From UBA6382 sp963617965 (lineage in GTDB: Bacteria > Bacteroidota > Bacteroidia > Bacteroidales > Bacteroidaceae), in the NCBI GenBank assembly GCA_963617965.1, contig CAVEQO010000003.1:20305-84304 (forward strand): a DNA stretch of 64,000 bases, given 5' to 3'. A program made the position numbers and the translations under genes. Each line of letters begins with the position of its first letter. The first letter of the stretch is position 1. Positions 55,193 through 63,047 of the stretch are shown here, in pieces. Under the pieces are notes generated by a model that was not told the origin of the DNA, searched no databases, and worked only from the letters and a program-made list of their open reading frames with translations.

Positions 55193-55193
55193 T

Positions 55194-56783
55194 ATGTATC
55201 GTGTGTCTATGAAATACATTGCAAGGTTTTTCACCGCCGGTGCACTGTGTGCGGCGGTATTGTCGTGCGGCAATGCGCCGCACAGGGACACGGCGCGCAG
55301 TGCGTCGTCCGCAAGGGAGAAAGACTCCGTGACGGAGCAGTATCCCGGTACTTCGTTGCCTTCGGCTGCGGCTCTTGACTACGATATCACTGTGTTTGAC
55401 AGCCTTGACAGTGGCAGGCTGTCTTCTGCCGCAAGTCTCTACGATGGCCGCCGGGGCTGGCTCACTTTCCGTGGCAACACGCTGCGTGACGCGGACTTCG
55501 GCGGCAGGGTAAACGGCGTACCGTCGCGGGTTGTGGTGGACTGGGTGTTCACCACGGGCTACGATACCGCCAGGACTTCTGTGGGTACATGGGGCGGCGG
55601 TACTGGGTGGACGGGACAGCCTCTCTACGTGCGCTGGACAGCCCGGCAGGTCGGGACTTTCCGCAGGGATTTGCCCGGGCTCGCCGACCGGTTGGGCCGT
55701 GAGGAGATAATAGTTGCATCGCTCTGCGGCAAGGTGTACTTCATAGATTTCCACACGGGTGAGGCCTCCCGCAAGAGCATTGACGTCACCAATCCCGTGA
55801 AGGGCACCTGTAGTCTGGACCCCACAATGAACGGAAACCTCTACGTGGGGCAAGGCGTGCCCAAGGTGGCGCCCATGGGGCAGGTGGTGATAAACCTCGC
55901 GGAGCACAGGCGTACTTTCTTTTCGGGAGCCGACCCCAAAGCCTGGCGTGGCTGGGGTGCATTCGATTCCTCGCCCGTGGTGGTGGGCGGCTATCTTTTC
56001 TGGCCGGGCGAAAACGGCACGGTCTACAAATATAGGGTGGACAAGTCGGCTCTCGTGCTCCACAGCACCCTGCGCTACCGCTGCAAGGGGGCTGCGCCGG
56101 GTGTGGAAAACAGTCTCTGCGTATACAACAACTACGGATGGTTCGGTGACAATCGCGGCAACATCGTCTGCATAGACCTCAACACGCTGAGACCCGTGTG
56201 GCATTACGACAACTGCGATGACATCGACGGGAGCATTGTATGCGAAGTCATTGACGGCATCCCCTACCTGTATGCCGGCTGTGAGGTTGACCGTCAGGGC
56301 GACCGCGGTTTCTGCTGTTTTGTGAAGCTCAACGGCCTGGACGGCAGTGTCGTGTGGGAACAGAAGATACCGTGTCGCAAACTGCATATAGGCGGCAAGC
56401 ATTTTGACGGTGGTATGTATTGCACACCGCTTCTGGGTAAAGGCGACTGCCGGAATCTGGTGTTCGCCAACATCTGCCAGCGCGACTCGTCCTCCGGGGC
56501 GGAGTTCACCGCTTTCGACAGGGCCACGGGCAGGGTGGTCTACCGCACACCGTTGCGTTCATGGGCATGGTCGTCACCCGTGGCCTTCTACAACGAAGAC
56601 GGCAGGATGTTTGTCTTCACCGGCGACTCCTACGGCAATGCCTACCTCATTGAGGGCAGGACGGGCAAAGTGCTGTTCCGGCAGCGCATGGCCAACAATT
56701 TCGAGAGTTCGCCCGTTGTCGTGGGCAACAGTATCGTGGTGGGGTCGCGCGGCAGGGAGATCTATCGTTTCTCGGTAGAATAG
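55194..56783 (+). CDS. PQQ-like beta-propeller lipoprotein
   Basis: A 529-residue lipoprotein with lipobox AVLSC (C25, or C20 if translation starts at the second ATG, 55209). The rest is a propeller of repeated blades: WLTFRGNTLRDADF, GWTGQPLYVRW, VASLCGKVYFIDFHTGE, AFDSSPVVVGGYLFWPGENG, NRGNIVCIDLNTLRPVWHYD, AWSSPVAFYNEDGRMFVFTG and ESSPVVVGNSIVVGSRGREI. The blades resemble BamB/YfgL and PQQ dehydrogenase repeats, without the residues for PQQ binding being evident. It may act as a scaffold or a ligand sensor in the envelope. It follows the small gene by one base. Confidence 0.82.
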   Translation: MYRVSMKYIARFFTAGALCAAVLSCGNAPHRDTARSASSAREKDSVTEQYPGTSLPSAAALDYDITVFDSLDSGRLSSAASLYDGRRGWLTFRGNTLRDADFGGRVNGVPSRVVVDWVFTTGYDTARTSVGTWGGGTGWTGQPLYVRWTARQVGTFRRDLPGLADRLGREEIIVASLCGKVYFIDFHTGEASRKSIDVTNPVKGTCSLDPTMNGNLYVGQGVPKVAPMGQVVINLAEHRRTFFSGADPKAWRGWGAFDSSPVVVGGYLFWPGENGTVYKYRVDKSALVLHSTLRYRCKGAAPGVENSLCVYNNYGWFGDNRGNIVCIDLNTLRPVWHYDNCDDIDGSIVCEVIDGIPYLYAGCEVDRQGDRGFCCFVKLNGLDGSVVWEQKIPCRKLHIGGKHFDGGMYCTPLLGKGDCRNLVFANICQRDSSSGAEFTAFDRATGRVVYRTPLRSWAWSSPVAFYNEDGRMFVFTGDSYGNAYLIEGRTGKVLFRQRMANNFESSPVVVGNSIVVGSRGREIYRFSVE

Positions 56784-56877
56784 TTGCATTTGTTCGTGAT
56801 TTCCGGCCTGTTGGAAATTTCTGCTGAGCCGTAAAATCCGTAGGGATGTGCCGCCCGTACCGCATTCCCTTGAGCGA

Positions 56878-56917
56878 TTTGCCCCACATCCAAAGACTTG
56901 TTTGGATGTGGGGCAAA
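56878..56917. terminator. Bidirectional hairpin between convergent genes
   Basis: A perfect 17-base inverted repeat, TTTGCCCCACATCCAAA at 56878-56894 and its complement at 56901-56917, with a six-base loop (GACTTG). It separates the rightward PQQ lipoprotein gene from the leftward metalloprotease gene. Confidence 0.8.
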
Positions 56918-56946
56918 CCATTTGGATTCCGCTGTGGGGCGGTGTG

Positions 56947-59448
56947 TCATTTGACGGTCAGCGCACGCTGTATGCCGGAGAGCATCTGTTTGTAGTGGGC
57001 CTGTGTGGCCGCGTCGCTGTTCACCGCATTGCTTATCTTCTTTTCTATGGTGCAGAGGGTGCTGTAGATGGCGGCAATGGCGTCGTTGCTGATGGCGTCG
57101 GCATTGGTCTTGTATGCGTCGCAGAGGTTGTGGACGTATATGTTCTGTACGTATCTGCGGTAGCGGTCGGTCGGTGTCGAGGTGTCGAAATTGCCGAAAA
57201 TGGCCTTGTTCAGGTCTTCCAGATACCGTGCGGCTCCGTAGTTGGGGTTTACGCTGGCTATGCGGCTTCCCGAAGTGACAACGTGTATCAGAGGACCGGC
57301 GATGCGCTCTATCTGCTCTTCGCCGTCGGAGAACAGGCGGCCTGCATAAGGCACGTCAACGAGCCACGAGGGGCGCGTGAAAAGTTGTTTCTCAAGGAAC
57401 GGCACGACTCCGGCGGCTTTCTCCACGGCAGGATATTTGTACACGTCACCATCCTGTTCGGGCGCAAGGGGTGTACGGCAGGGTCCGGAGAGGTTTTTGA
57501 TAACGTGTAGGCAGTAGCGCGAGTACTGGTTGGTGAGCTGGTTATACATATTGGCGACTTTCCTGTCGGTGTTGTCGCCTCCCCAGTAGTTCCACTGGCG
57601 CAGGTGCGGGGCTATGCGCTTGAGGTTCTCGATGCCGAGGGTGTTGGCCTTGACGGCATCGTCGCCGAGGTCTTCGGTCTGCGCGCGCGGGTCGCTCCTG
57701 TAGCTCTCGCCGTCATACCAGAAGAGCTTGGGGTTCTGGCTTGTGCGCTCTGTGGTGATTTTGTTGAGCAGGTAACGGTCGCTCTCCGCATCGGTGGCGT
57801 CGGGCATGGTGCGGTATCCCCACTCGATGGCCCACTTGTCGTATTCGTTTATGCGCGGCAGCAGGTTTTTGAGTTCTATGTTGTCCTGCGGCTGCGCTAC
57901 ATAGTTGAAGCGCGCGTAGTCCATGATGGAGGGACAGAAACCGTGCTGCGCCAGATAGGAGTTGGAGCGCAGGCTGTCAACCGGCACTGTGGCGGAGGCT
58001 CCGAAGTTGTGGCAGAGGCCGAGGGTGTGCCCCACTTCGTGCGACGACACGAAACGCACCAGTTCTCCCATGAGCTCGTCGCTGAAGAAGGCATTGCGCG
58101 CTTCGGGGTCAAGGGCTCCGCATTGTATCTGGTACCAGTCGTGTACGAGCGACATCACGTTGTGATACCATCCTATGTGACATTCTATTATCTCTCCCGA
58201 ACGTGGGTCGTGGTTCTGCGGCCCGTAGGCGTTGGCTATGTCGGAGGCGAGATACATTATCACGCTGTAGCGTGAGTCCTCCATTGACATGGTCGAGTCG
58301 TTTTCCGGCCATTCAAGGGCGGTTATGGCGTTTTTCCAGCCGGCCTGTTCGAAGGCGGGGTTCCAGTCCTTGACTCCCTGTATGAGGTAGGGTCTCCACT
58401 GCTTGGGGGTGGCTGGGTCTATGTAGTACACTATCTGCTGCTTGGGCTCTATCAGCTCACCGTTGCGCTGGCGCTGTGCGTCTTCCTCGTTTTTGGGTTC
58501 AAGTCTGCGGCGGCATACGAACGAGGTGCGCTCCACCTGCTGCTGCTTGTCGGAGTAGTTGTTGTAGCCGTCGGTGAAATAGCCCACGCGGGGGTCGGCA
58601 AGGCGCGGGCGCATGGGTTCGGCCGGCAGCAGGTAGAACGAGGTGTTGAGCCCGAATGTCATTGACGGTGTCGCTGACCGCTGGCCGCGGTTGTAGGTCC
58701 TCACGGTGCGCAGCTCCGTGTTGACGGGATAGGTGTGTATGCTCTCTATGTAGCTCATCGAGGGGTTGAGGTTGGTGAGCCGCAGCATCTCCTTGTAGGA
58801 GGCTGAGAGGCTCAGGAAATTGTCGCTGAGCAGGAAATCGGTAGCGTTGATCTTGTTCACGCCGTTCTTGCTGTCCACAATCTTGAACGCTGCCACTATG
58901 GGGTCGGTGTTGCTTATGCTGACAGCCTTGTAGATGGCGTCAAGCGTGTCGGCTTTCATGTAGTTCTGGGTGGAGCGGAGCGCAAGGGTGTTGTTGATTT
59001 TGTTCTTTTCGAAATAGAGGGTGTACGTGTGTACCTGCTCGCCGCCATATGTGCCTATGCCGCCGGGCACCGAAGTGAAACGGGTGACGGCCAGTATCCG
59101 GCGCCCGATGATGGAATCGGCGATTTCAAGGAAATACTTGTCCTCTTCCTGCTGCACCCTTATCATGGCGTTCTTGTCGTTGTAGACAGGGGTCTTGGGT
59201 ACGGCAGTGGGGGTTGCGGCGGGCTTTGCGTTGCCGCCGGCCGTCTTGGCGTCGGTCTTGCCATTGCCGCCGCTGAGGCCAAACGGCATGGCGTTGTCGT
59301 AGTGTACGGGTGTTGATCCTGCCTGTGAGAAACAACACGGGAATTCAAGGCTGCGCAGCAGGGCTTCTTCCGTCGTGGCCCTGTCTGTCTGCGCATACAG
59401 GACTGTGCCTGTCATGGCGAGAACCAGAGTTGTGACTAAATGTTTCAT
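56947..59448 (-). CDS. Secreted zinc metalloprotease of the metzincin type (DUF5117/DUF5118-like)
   Basis: An 833-residue secreted protein: signal peptide ending VLYAQ, a Gly/Ala/Pro/Lys-rich linker at about 60-90, a beta-rich N-terminal region (FLEIADSIIGRRILAVTRFT; GGIGTYGGEQVHTYTLYFEK) and the protease domain. The zinc signature H470-E471-V-G-H474-T-L-G-L-C-H480 and the Met-turn CPSIMDYARFNYVAQPQDN are complete, so it should be active. Bacteroidetes have many such large metzincins of unknown substrate. It starts 10 bases after tilS and is probably transcribed with it, an odd pairing of functions. Confidence 0.92.
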   Translation of the reverse strand: MKHLVTTLVLAMTGTVLYAQTDRATTEEALLRSLEFPCCFSQAGSTPVHYDNAMPFGLSGGNGKTDAKTAGGNAKPAATPTAVPKTPVYNDKNAMIRVQQEEDKYFLEIADSIIGRRILAVTRFTSVPGGIGTYGGEQVHTYTLYFEKNKINNTLALRSTQNYMKADTLDAIYKAVSISNTDPIVAAFKIVDSKNGVNKINATDFLLSDNFLSLSASYKEMLRLTNLNPSMSYIESIHTYPVNTELRTVRTYNRGQRSATPSMTFGLNTSFYLLPAEPMRPRLADPRVGYFTDGYNNYSDKQQQVERTSFVCRRRLEPKNEEDAQRQRNGELIEPKQQIVYYIDPATPKQWRPYLIQGVKDWNPAFEQAGWKNAITALEWPENDSTMSMEDSRYSVIMYLASDIANAYGPQNHDPRSGEIIECHIGWYHNVMSLVHDWYQIQCGALDPEARNAFFSDELMGELVRFVSSHEVGHTLGLCHNFGASATVPVDSLRSNSYLAQHGFCPSIMDYARFNYVAQPQDNIELKNLLPRINEYDKWAIEWGYRTMPDATDAESDRYLLNKITTERTSQNPKLFWYDGESYRSDPRAQTEDLGDDAVKANTLGIENLKRIAPHLRQWNYWGGDNTDRKVANMYNQLTNQYSRYCLHVIKNLSGPCRTPLAPEQDGDVYKYPAVEKAAGVVPFLEKQLFTRPSWLVDVPYAGRLFSDGEEQIERIAGPLIHVVTSGSRIASVNPNYGAARYLEDLNKAIFGNFDTSTPTDRYRRYVQNIYVHNLCDAYKTNADAISNDAIAAIYSTLCTIEKKISNAVNSDAATQAHYKQMLSGIQRALTVK

Positions 59449-59458
59449 TTTCTTTTTT

Positions 59459-60775
59459 TTATGGTAAATGTTGTTTGTCGTTGTCTGTCATTTCGCATAT
59501 CAGCAGTCGGGTGGTTTGCCCCTCCACGACTTTGTAGCGGTCGTCGATGCGCTGCCCCACGAGCCACACAATGTCTTTGCCGTTGGTCATGACGGTCTGA
59601 CTGCGCTTGCTGAACAGATCCATTTTGCAGTCTGTCATGAAATCGCTGACCAGCTTGGAGCCTTTCATGCCGAGCGGCACGAAGCGGTCGCCCATCCTGG
59701 CCGGACGCACGCTGAAGCTGTCGCCCACCTTGTCGGCGTCAAGGCACGCCACTTCCCTGCACTGCGGCACCGAACGGTATTCGGACGCGGGTGCATGACG
59801 GGTGTGTATTCCGGGTGCGCCACGAGTGTCGGCCAACGGCTTTATGATGAGCGTGTCGCGGTCGCGGAGCAGTGTGTGTGTCGGAGTCTCGTATACGGCT
59901 CCCGGAGTGTTGTCCATGTGTCTCCAGATGTCATCTGTCTGCGATGGGGTGAAGCCCTTGCCTTCAAGCAGCATGAACAGGGTGAGGTGGGAGTCAATAT
60001 CCGTTTTCCGTATCGTGAGCGTCCCACCGTTGTCCTGTGCGGCGTATTCGCCGGCGGCGGAATGGGTGCGGACAAAGTCGTAGGCTTCCGCCAGACGGCC
60101 TGCGTTGCCGAGCAACGTGTCTTCTATGGAGGGGTTGAGTTCCCGGAGCAGCGGCATCAGCTTGAGCCTTATGACGTTGCGTTTCACGTCGGCCACGAAA
60201 TTGGTGCTGTCGTCAACCCAGTCCTGTCCTATGGAGCGCAGGTAGTCGGCAATCTGCCGCCGGTCGGCATCAAGCAGTGGGCGCACCACGTTGCCGCGCC
60301 GGTACGGCATGCCGATCAGCCCCTTGATGCCTGTTCCGCGAATGGTGTTGAGCAGTATGGTCTCCGCATTGTCGCTGCGGTGGTGCGCCACGGCCACGGA
60401 GTCGATGCCGCGCTTGCGCAGCACGTCACCGAAAAAACCGTAGCGCAGACGGCGGGCTGCCATTTCCGTGCTTATTCCTTGGCTTTCGGCAAACTGTTTC
60501 GTGTCAAAATGCGCCGTCTCAAGCTCTATTCCCATATTGCGGCACAGCCGCTCCGTGAAAGCTTCGTCCCTCGCCGACTCGCTGCCGCGCAGGTTGAAGT
60601 TGCAGTGGGCGGCGGTGCAGTCGTAGCCGAGCTCTGCCAGTATTCTGAGCAGTGCCACCGAGTCGGCTCCGCCGCTCAGTGCCACCAGCACCTTGCGCGA
60701 CGGAAATAGATGATGCCGCCTGATGGTGCCGGCTACGGTGTCTTTCAGGGTGTGTGTGCCGCTTTTTTCTTGCAT
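59459..60775 (-). CDS. tilS: tRNA(Ile)-lysidine synthetase
   Basis: Converts C34 of tRNA-Ile2 (CAU) to lysidine with ATP, so that it reads AUA. The 438-residue protein has the PP-loop S34-G-G-A-D-S39, CTAAHCNFNLRGSESARDEAF, VAVAHHRSDNAETILLN and PLLDADRRQIADYLRSIGQDW, then the C-terminal TilS domains. The ATG at 60775 is chosen because a -7 box at 60782-60789 lies only six bases away; earlier in-frame codons would not be transcribed. The mRNA may be leaderless. Confidence 0.95.
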   Translation of the reverse strand: MQEKSGTHTLKDTVAGTIRRHHLFPSRKVLVALSGGADSVALLRILAELGYDCTAAHCNFNLRGSESARDEAFTERLCRNMGIELETAHFDTKQFAESQGISTEMAARRLRYGFFGDVLRKRGIDSVAVAHHRSDNAETILLNTIRGTGIKGLIGMPYRRGNVVRPLLDADRRQIADYLRSIGQDWVDDSTNFVADVKRNVIRLKLMPLLRELNPSIEDTLLGNAGRLAEAYDFVRTHSAAGEYAAQDNGGTLTIRKTDIDSHLTLFMLLEGKGFTPSQTDDIWRHMDNTPGAVYETPTHTLLRDRDTLIIKPLADTRGAPGIHTRHAPASEYRSVPQCREVACLDADKVGDSFSVRPARMGDRFVPLGMKGSKLVSDFMTDCKMDLFSKRSQTVMTNGKDIVWLVGQRIDDRYKVVEGQTTRLLICEMTDNDKQHLP

Positions 60776-60781
60776 GGGACG

Positions 60782-60789
60782 CAAAAGTA
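60782..60789 (-). promoter_or_regulatory. Promoter -7 element for tilS
   Basis: Minus-strand TACTTTTG followed by CGTCCC and the tilS ATG. Confidence 0.5.
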
Positions 60790-60843
60790 ACGTTTTTTTT
60801 GCACAGCCGTCAGTTTTCGGCCTCAAAAAACAGTCGTTGTTCT

Positions 60844-60873
60844 TTTGTATGTGACAAAAAAACATTACCTTTG
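60844..60873 (+). promoter_or_regulatory. Promoter of tRNA-Cys
   Basis: TTTG at 60844-60847 and TACCTTTG at 60866-60873, spaced by 18 bases: the best match in the window to the two-part Bacteroides promoter. The tRNA begins 30 bases later. Confidence 0.7.
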
Positions 60874-60902
60874 CATCCGAATTTTCAGGTTAAACGAGTA
60901 AT

Positions 60903-60973
60903 GGTACCTTGGCCGAGTGGCTAGGCAACGGTCTGCAAAACCGTGTACAGCAGTTCGAATCTGCTAGGTACCT
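60903..60973 (+). tRNA. tRNA-Cys (anticodon GCA)
   Basis: A 71-base cloverleaf. The acceptor stem is GGTACCT (60903-60909) with AGGTACC (60966-60972). The D stem is GCC/GGC, the anticodon stem ACGGT/ACCGT with loop CTGCAAA (GCA at 60935-60937), and the T stem AGCAG/CTGCT with loop TTCGAAT. Discriminator base 73 is T, as expected for tRNA-Cys. The CCA end is not encoded (TCAA follows), so it must be added by the enzyme encoded right next to it. Its last three bases are also the base of the terminator hairpin. Confidence 0.97.
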
Positions 60974-61025
60974 CAATGCGAAAAGGGCCCGCAGCACTGT
61001 GCTGCGGGCCCTTTTCGCATTGAGG
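60971..61025. terminator. Long perfect hairpin between tRNA-Cys and cca
   Basis: The left arm at 60971-60996 is perfectly complementary to the right arm at 61000-61025 (26 pairs, three-base loop CTG). It includes AAAAGGGCCCGCAGCA and its complement. The left arm begins inside the tRNA 3' end; the right arm ends two bases before the cca stop codon. It should terminate both converging transcripts. Confidence 0.85.
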
Positions 61026-61027
61026 TG

Positions 61028-62476
61028 TTATTGCTGTTCCTGCCGTGGCTCTGGAGTGAGCCCCATCTGGCGCGCGCGCTGTAGCATGAACTGGTAGGCG
61101 GCGTCATGCTCGTTCGGAATGCGCCCGTCTAGTATGGCATCTTTTATGGCCGACTTTATGGCTCCCACTTCGGCGCATGGCTTGAGGTGGAAAGTGGACA
61201 TGATTTCCTCGCCGTCCACGGGAGGCTGGAAGTTGCGTATGCGGTCGCGTTCCTCCAGATCGGCGAGTTTTTGGCGTACCAGCTGGAAATTGTTGCGGAA
61301 CCGTTGCTTTTTCGCCTCGTTGCGGCTGGTGATGTCAGCCTCGCACAGCGTCATGAGGTCGTCAATGCTGTCGCCGGCGTCAAAGAGCAGCCGGCGCACG
61401 GCACTGTCGGTCACGATGTCGTCGCTGATGGCAATGGGACGCATGTGCAGTTCTACGAGTTTCTCCACATATTTCATCCGTTCGTCCATGGGCAGCTTCA
61501 TCCTGCGGAAGATGCCCTTGACCATCTTCGACCCCACGAAACTGTGGCTGTGGAAAGTCCAGCCCGTCTGTGGGCTGAAAGCCTTGGTCTGCGGCTTCCC
61601 TATGTCGTGGAGCAGGGCTGCCCACCTGAGCCACAGGTTGTTGGACACGTTCGCCACGTTGTCAAGCACTTCGAGGGTGTGGTAGAAGATGTTTTTGTGG
61701 CTTTTGCCGTTGCGTGTCTCCTTGATGTTGAGTGCCGCCAGCTCGGGGAAGATGTGGCGGAGCAGCCCCGAACGGTCGAGTTCCACGAAACCGCGCGAGG
61801 GTCTGGGGGCTGCTATCGTCTTGTTGAGCTCGTCGGTGATGCGCTCCTTGCTGATGATGCCTATCCGGTCGCAGTTTGCGGCGAGGGCGTCAAACGTTTC
61901 CTCTTCTATATGGAAGTTGAGCTGGGTGGCGAACCTCACGCAGCGCATCATGCGCAGGGGATCGTCGCTGAACGTGACATCGGGGTTGAGCGGTGTGCGT
62001 ATGATGCGGTCGCGCAAGTCCTCAAAACCGTAGAAAGGGTCTGTCAGTTCGCCGAAACGCCCGCTGTTCAGACATATGCCCATGGCGTTGATGGTGAAGT
62101 CGCGCCGCTCAAGGTCGTCCTGCAGTGTGCCGTCCTCCACGATGGGCTTGCGCGAGTCGCGGCGGTAACTCTCGCGCCGTGCGCCCACGAATTCTATTTC
62201 GGTGTGGTGCCACTTTACCTGCGCTGTGCCGAAATTGCGGAACACGCTCAGGCTAGCCCCGCTGCCCAGAGTCCGGGTGAGGGCGGTGGCCACGTCAATT
62301 CCGCTGCCCACCACCATGATGTCAATGTCCTTGGAGGGACGCTCCAGAAACAAGTCCCTCACATAGCCGCCTATGAGGTAGCACTCCTTGCCAAGCTGGT
62401 CGGCGGTTTGTCCTATGGTGTGGAAAATCTGCGCTTTGAGACACTCGCAAAGTTCTTTTTTGCTCAGTAGACGCAT
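61028..62476 (-). CDS. cca: CCA-adding tRNA nucleotidyltransferase with HD domain
   Basis: Adds or repairs the 3'-CCA of tRNAs. From the ATG at 62476 it has 482 residues: class II nucleotidyltransferase head with YLIGGYVRDLFLER and D50/D52 in KDIDIMVVG, ERRDFTINAMGICLN, RMMRCVRFATQLNF, then an HD domain (AALLHDIGKPQTK) and a C-terminal tail. An in-frame TTG eight codons upstream overlaps the -7 box and is rejected. Convergent with tRNA-Cys, which lacks an encoded CCA. Confidence 0.95.
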   Translation of the reverse strand: MRLLSKKELCECLKAQIFHTIGQTADQLGKECYLIGGYVRDLFLERPSKDIDIMVVGSGIDVATALTRTLGSGASLSVFRNFGTAQVKWHHTEIEFVGARRESYRRDSRKPIVEDGTLQDDLERRDFTINAMGICLNSGRFGELTDPFYGFEDLRDRIIRTPLNPDVTFSDDPLRMMRCVRFATQLNFHIEEETFDALAANCDRIGIISKERITDELNKTIAAPRPSRGFVELDRSGLLRHIFPELAALNIKETRNGKSHKNIFYHTLEVLDNVANVSNNLWLRWAALLHDIGKPQTKAFSPQTGWTFHSHSFVGSKMVKGIFRRMKLPMDERMKYVEKLVELHMRPIAISDDIVTDSAVRRLLFDAGDSIDDLMTLCEADITSRNEAKKQRFRNNFQLVRQKLADLEERDRIRNFQPPVDGEEIMSTFHLKPCAEVGAIKSAIKDAILDGRIPNEHDAAYQFMLQRARQMGLTPEPRQEQQ

Positions 62477-62497
62477 TCCGTTTTGATTTTTTAACGC

Positions 62498-62505
62498 CAA
62501 AATTA
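62498..62505 (-). promoter_or_regulatory. Promoter -7 element for cca
   Basis: Minus-strand TAATTTTG, 21 bases ahead of the cca ATG. Confidence 0.55.
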
Positions 62506-62549
62506 CGACTTTTTCATGTATAAACGGGTTCTGCCGGGCGAAAAACCGC

Positions 62550-62557
62550 TACTTTTG
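62550..62557 (+). promoter_or_regulatory. Promoter -7 element for the lipoprotein and RGYT-repeat genes
   Basis: TACTTTTG, 28 bases ahead of the lipoprotein ATG at 62586. Confidence 0.5.
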
Positions 62558-62585
62558 CACAGGGCGAAAGAATAGCCCGCTTGTT

Positions 62586-63005
62586 ATGAATACCGTTATT
62601 GACAAATGCTGTGTGTGCCTGTTGGCGGCCGTGCTGCTGGCGTGCTCGTGCGGCCGGAGCGACGGCACTGCCGACCTTGAGCGGCAGGGGCAGCGGTGGT
62701 TGGGTCTGGCGAGGGCTTCGCTGCGCGATGCCGACTACCCGTTGGCGCGCACATATGTTGACAGCCTGCGCGTCAGGTGCCCGTTGGCTCTCAACGCACG
62801 CGAGGAAGCCATAATACTGCTTGACTCCATAAATCTTGCCGAGGCGTGCGAACAGTTGGGTGAGGCTGATTTTTTGGCCCGTCAGACAGGGCTTGATTAT
62901 CTGGCCCGCGATTCCTTTGAGACACGCCTTGACCGCGCGCAGGCCAAGGTGCGTTTCTTCGAGAGGAAAATGCAGTATGACAAGGAACACAAGGAAAAAC
63001 ACTGA
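62586..63005 (+). CDS. Small helical lipoprotein of unknown function
   Basis: A 139-residue protein. The signal peptide ends in a lipobox (AVLLACSCG; the Cys after LLA is the likely lipid site). The mature part is helical and charged, with a TPR-like rhythm (GLARASLRDADYPLARTYVDSL; LNAREEAIILLDSINLAEACEQLG), and ends in a Lys/His-rich tail (YDKEHKEKH). It resembles the small TPR-type lipoproteins of Bacteroidales; I do not know a named family. The RGYT-repeat gene follows by 42 bases. Confidence 0.72.
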   Translation: MNTVIDKCCVCLLAAVLLACSCGRSDGTADLERQGQRWLGLARASLRDADYPLARTYVDSLRVRCPLALNAREEAIILLDSINLAEACEQLGEADFLARQTGLDYLARDSFETRLDRAQAKVRFFERKMQYDKEHKEKH

Positions 63006-63047
63006 TATCAAACAATCAATAATCAATAATCAAACAAGGACAAATCA

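Noticed and set aside
55161..56402. A 413-codon open frame on the minus strand opposite the PQQ lipoprotein gene
   Set aside because: It lies antisense to a gene with signal peptide and propeller repeats, has no family motif and no start context; it arises from codon bias.
59468..60709. A 413-codon open frame on the plus strand opposite tilS
   Set aside because: Antisense shadow of tilS; no motif, no promoter.
61187..62470. A 427-codon open frame on the plus strand opposite cca
   Set aside because: Antisense to an unmistakable CCA-adding enzyme; its His/Val/Ala-rich translation has no domain character.
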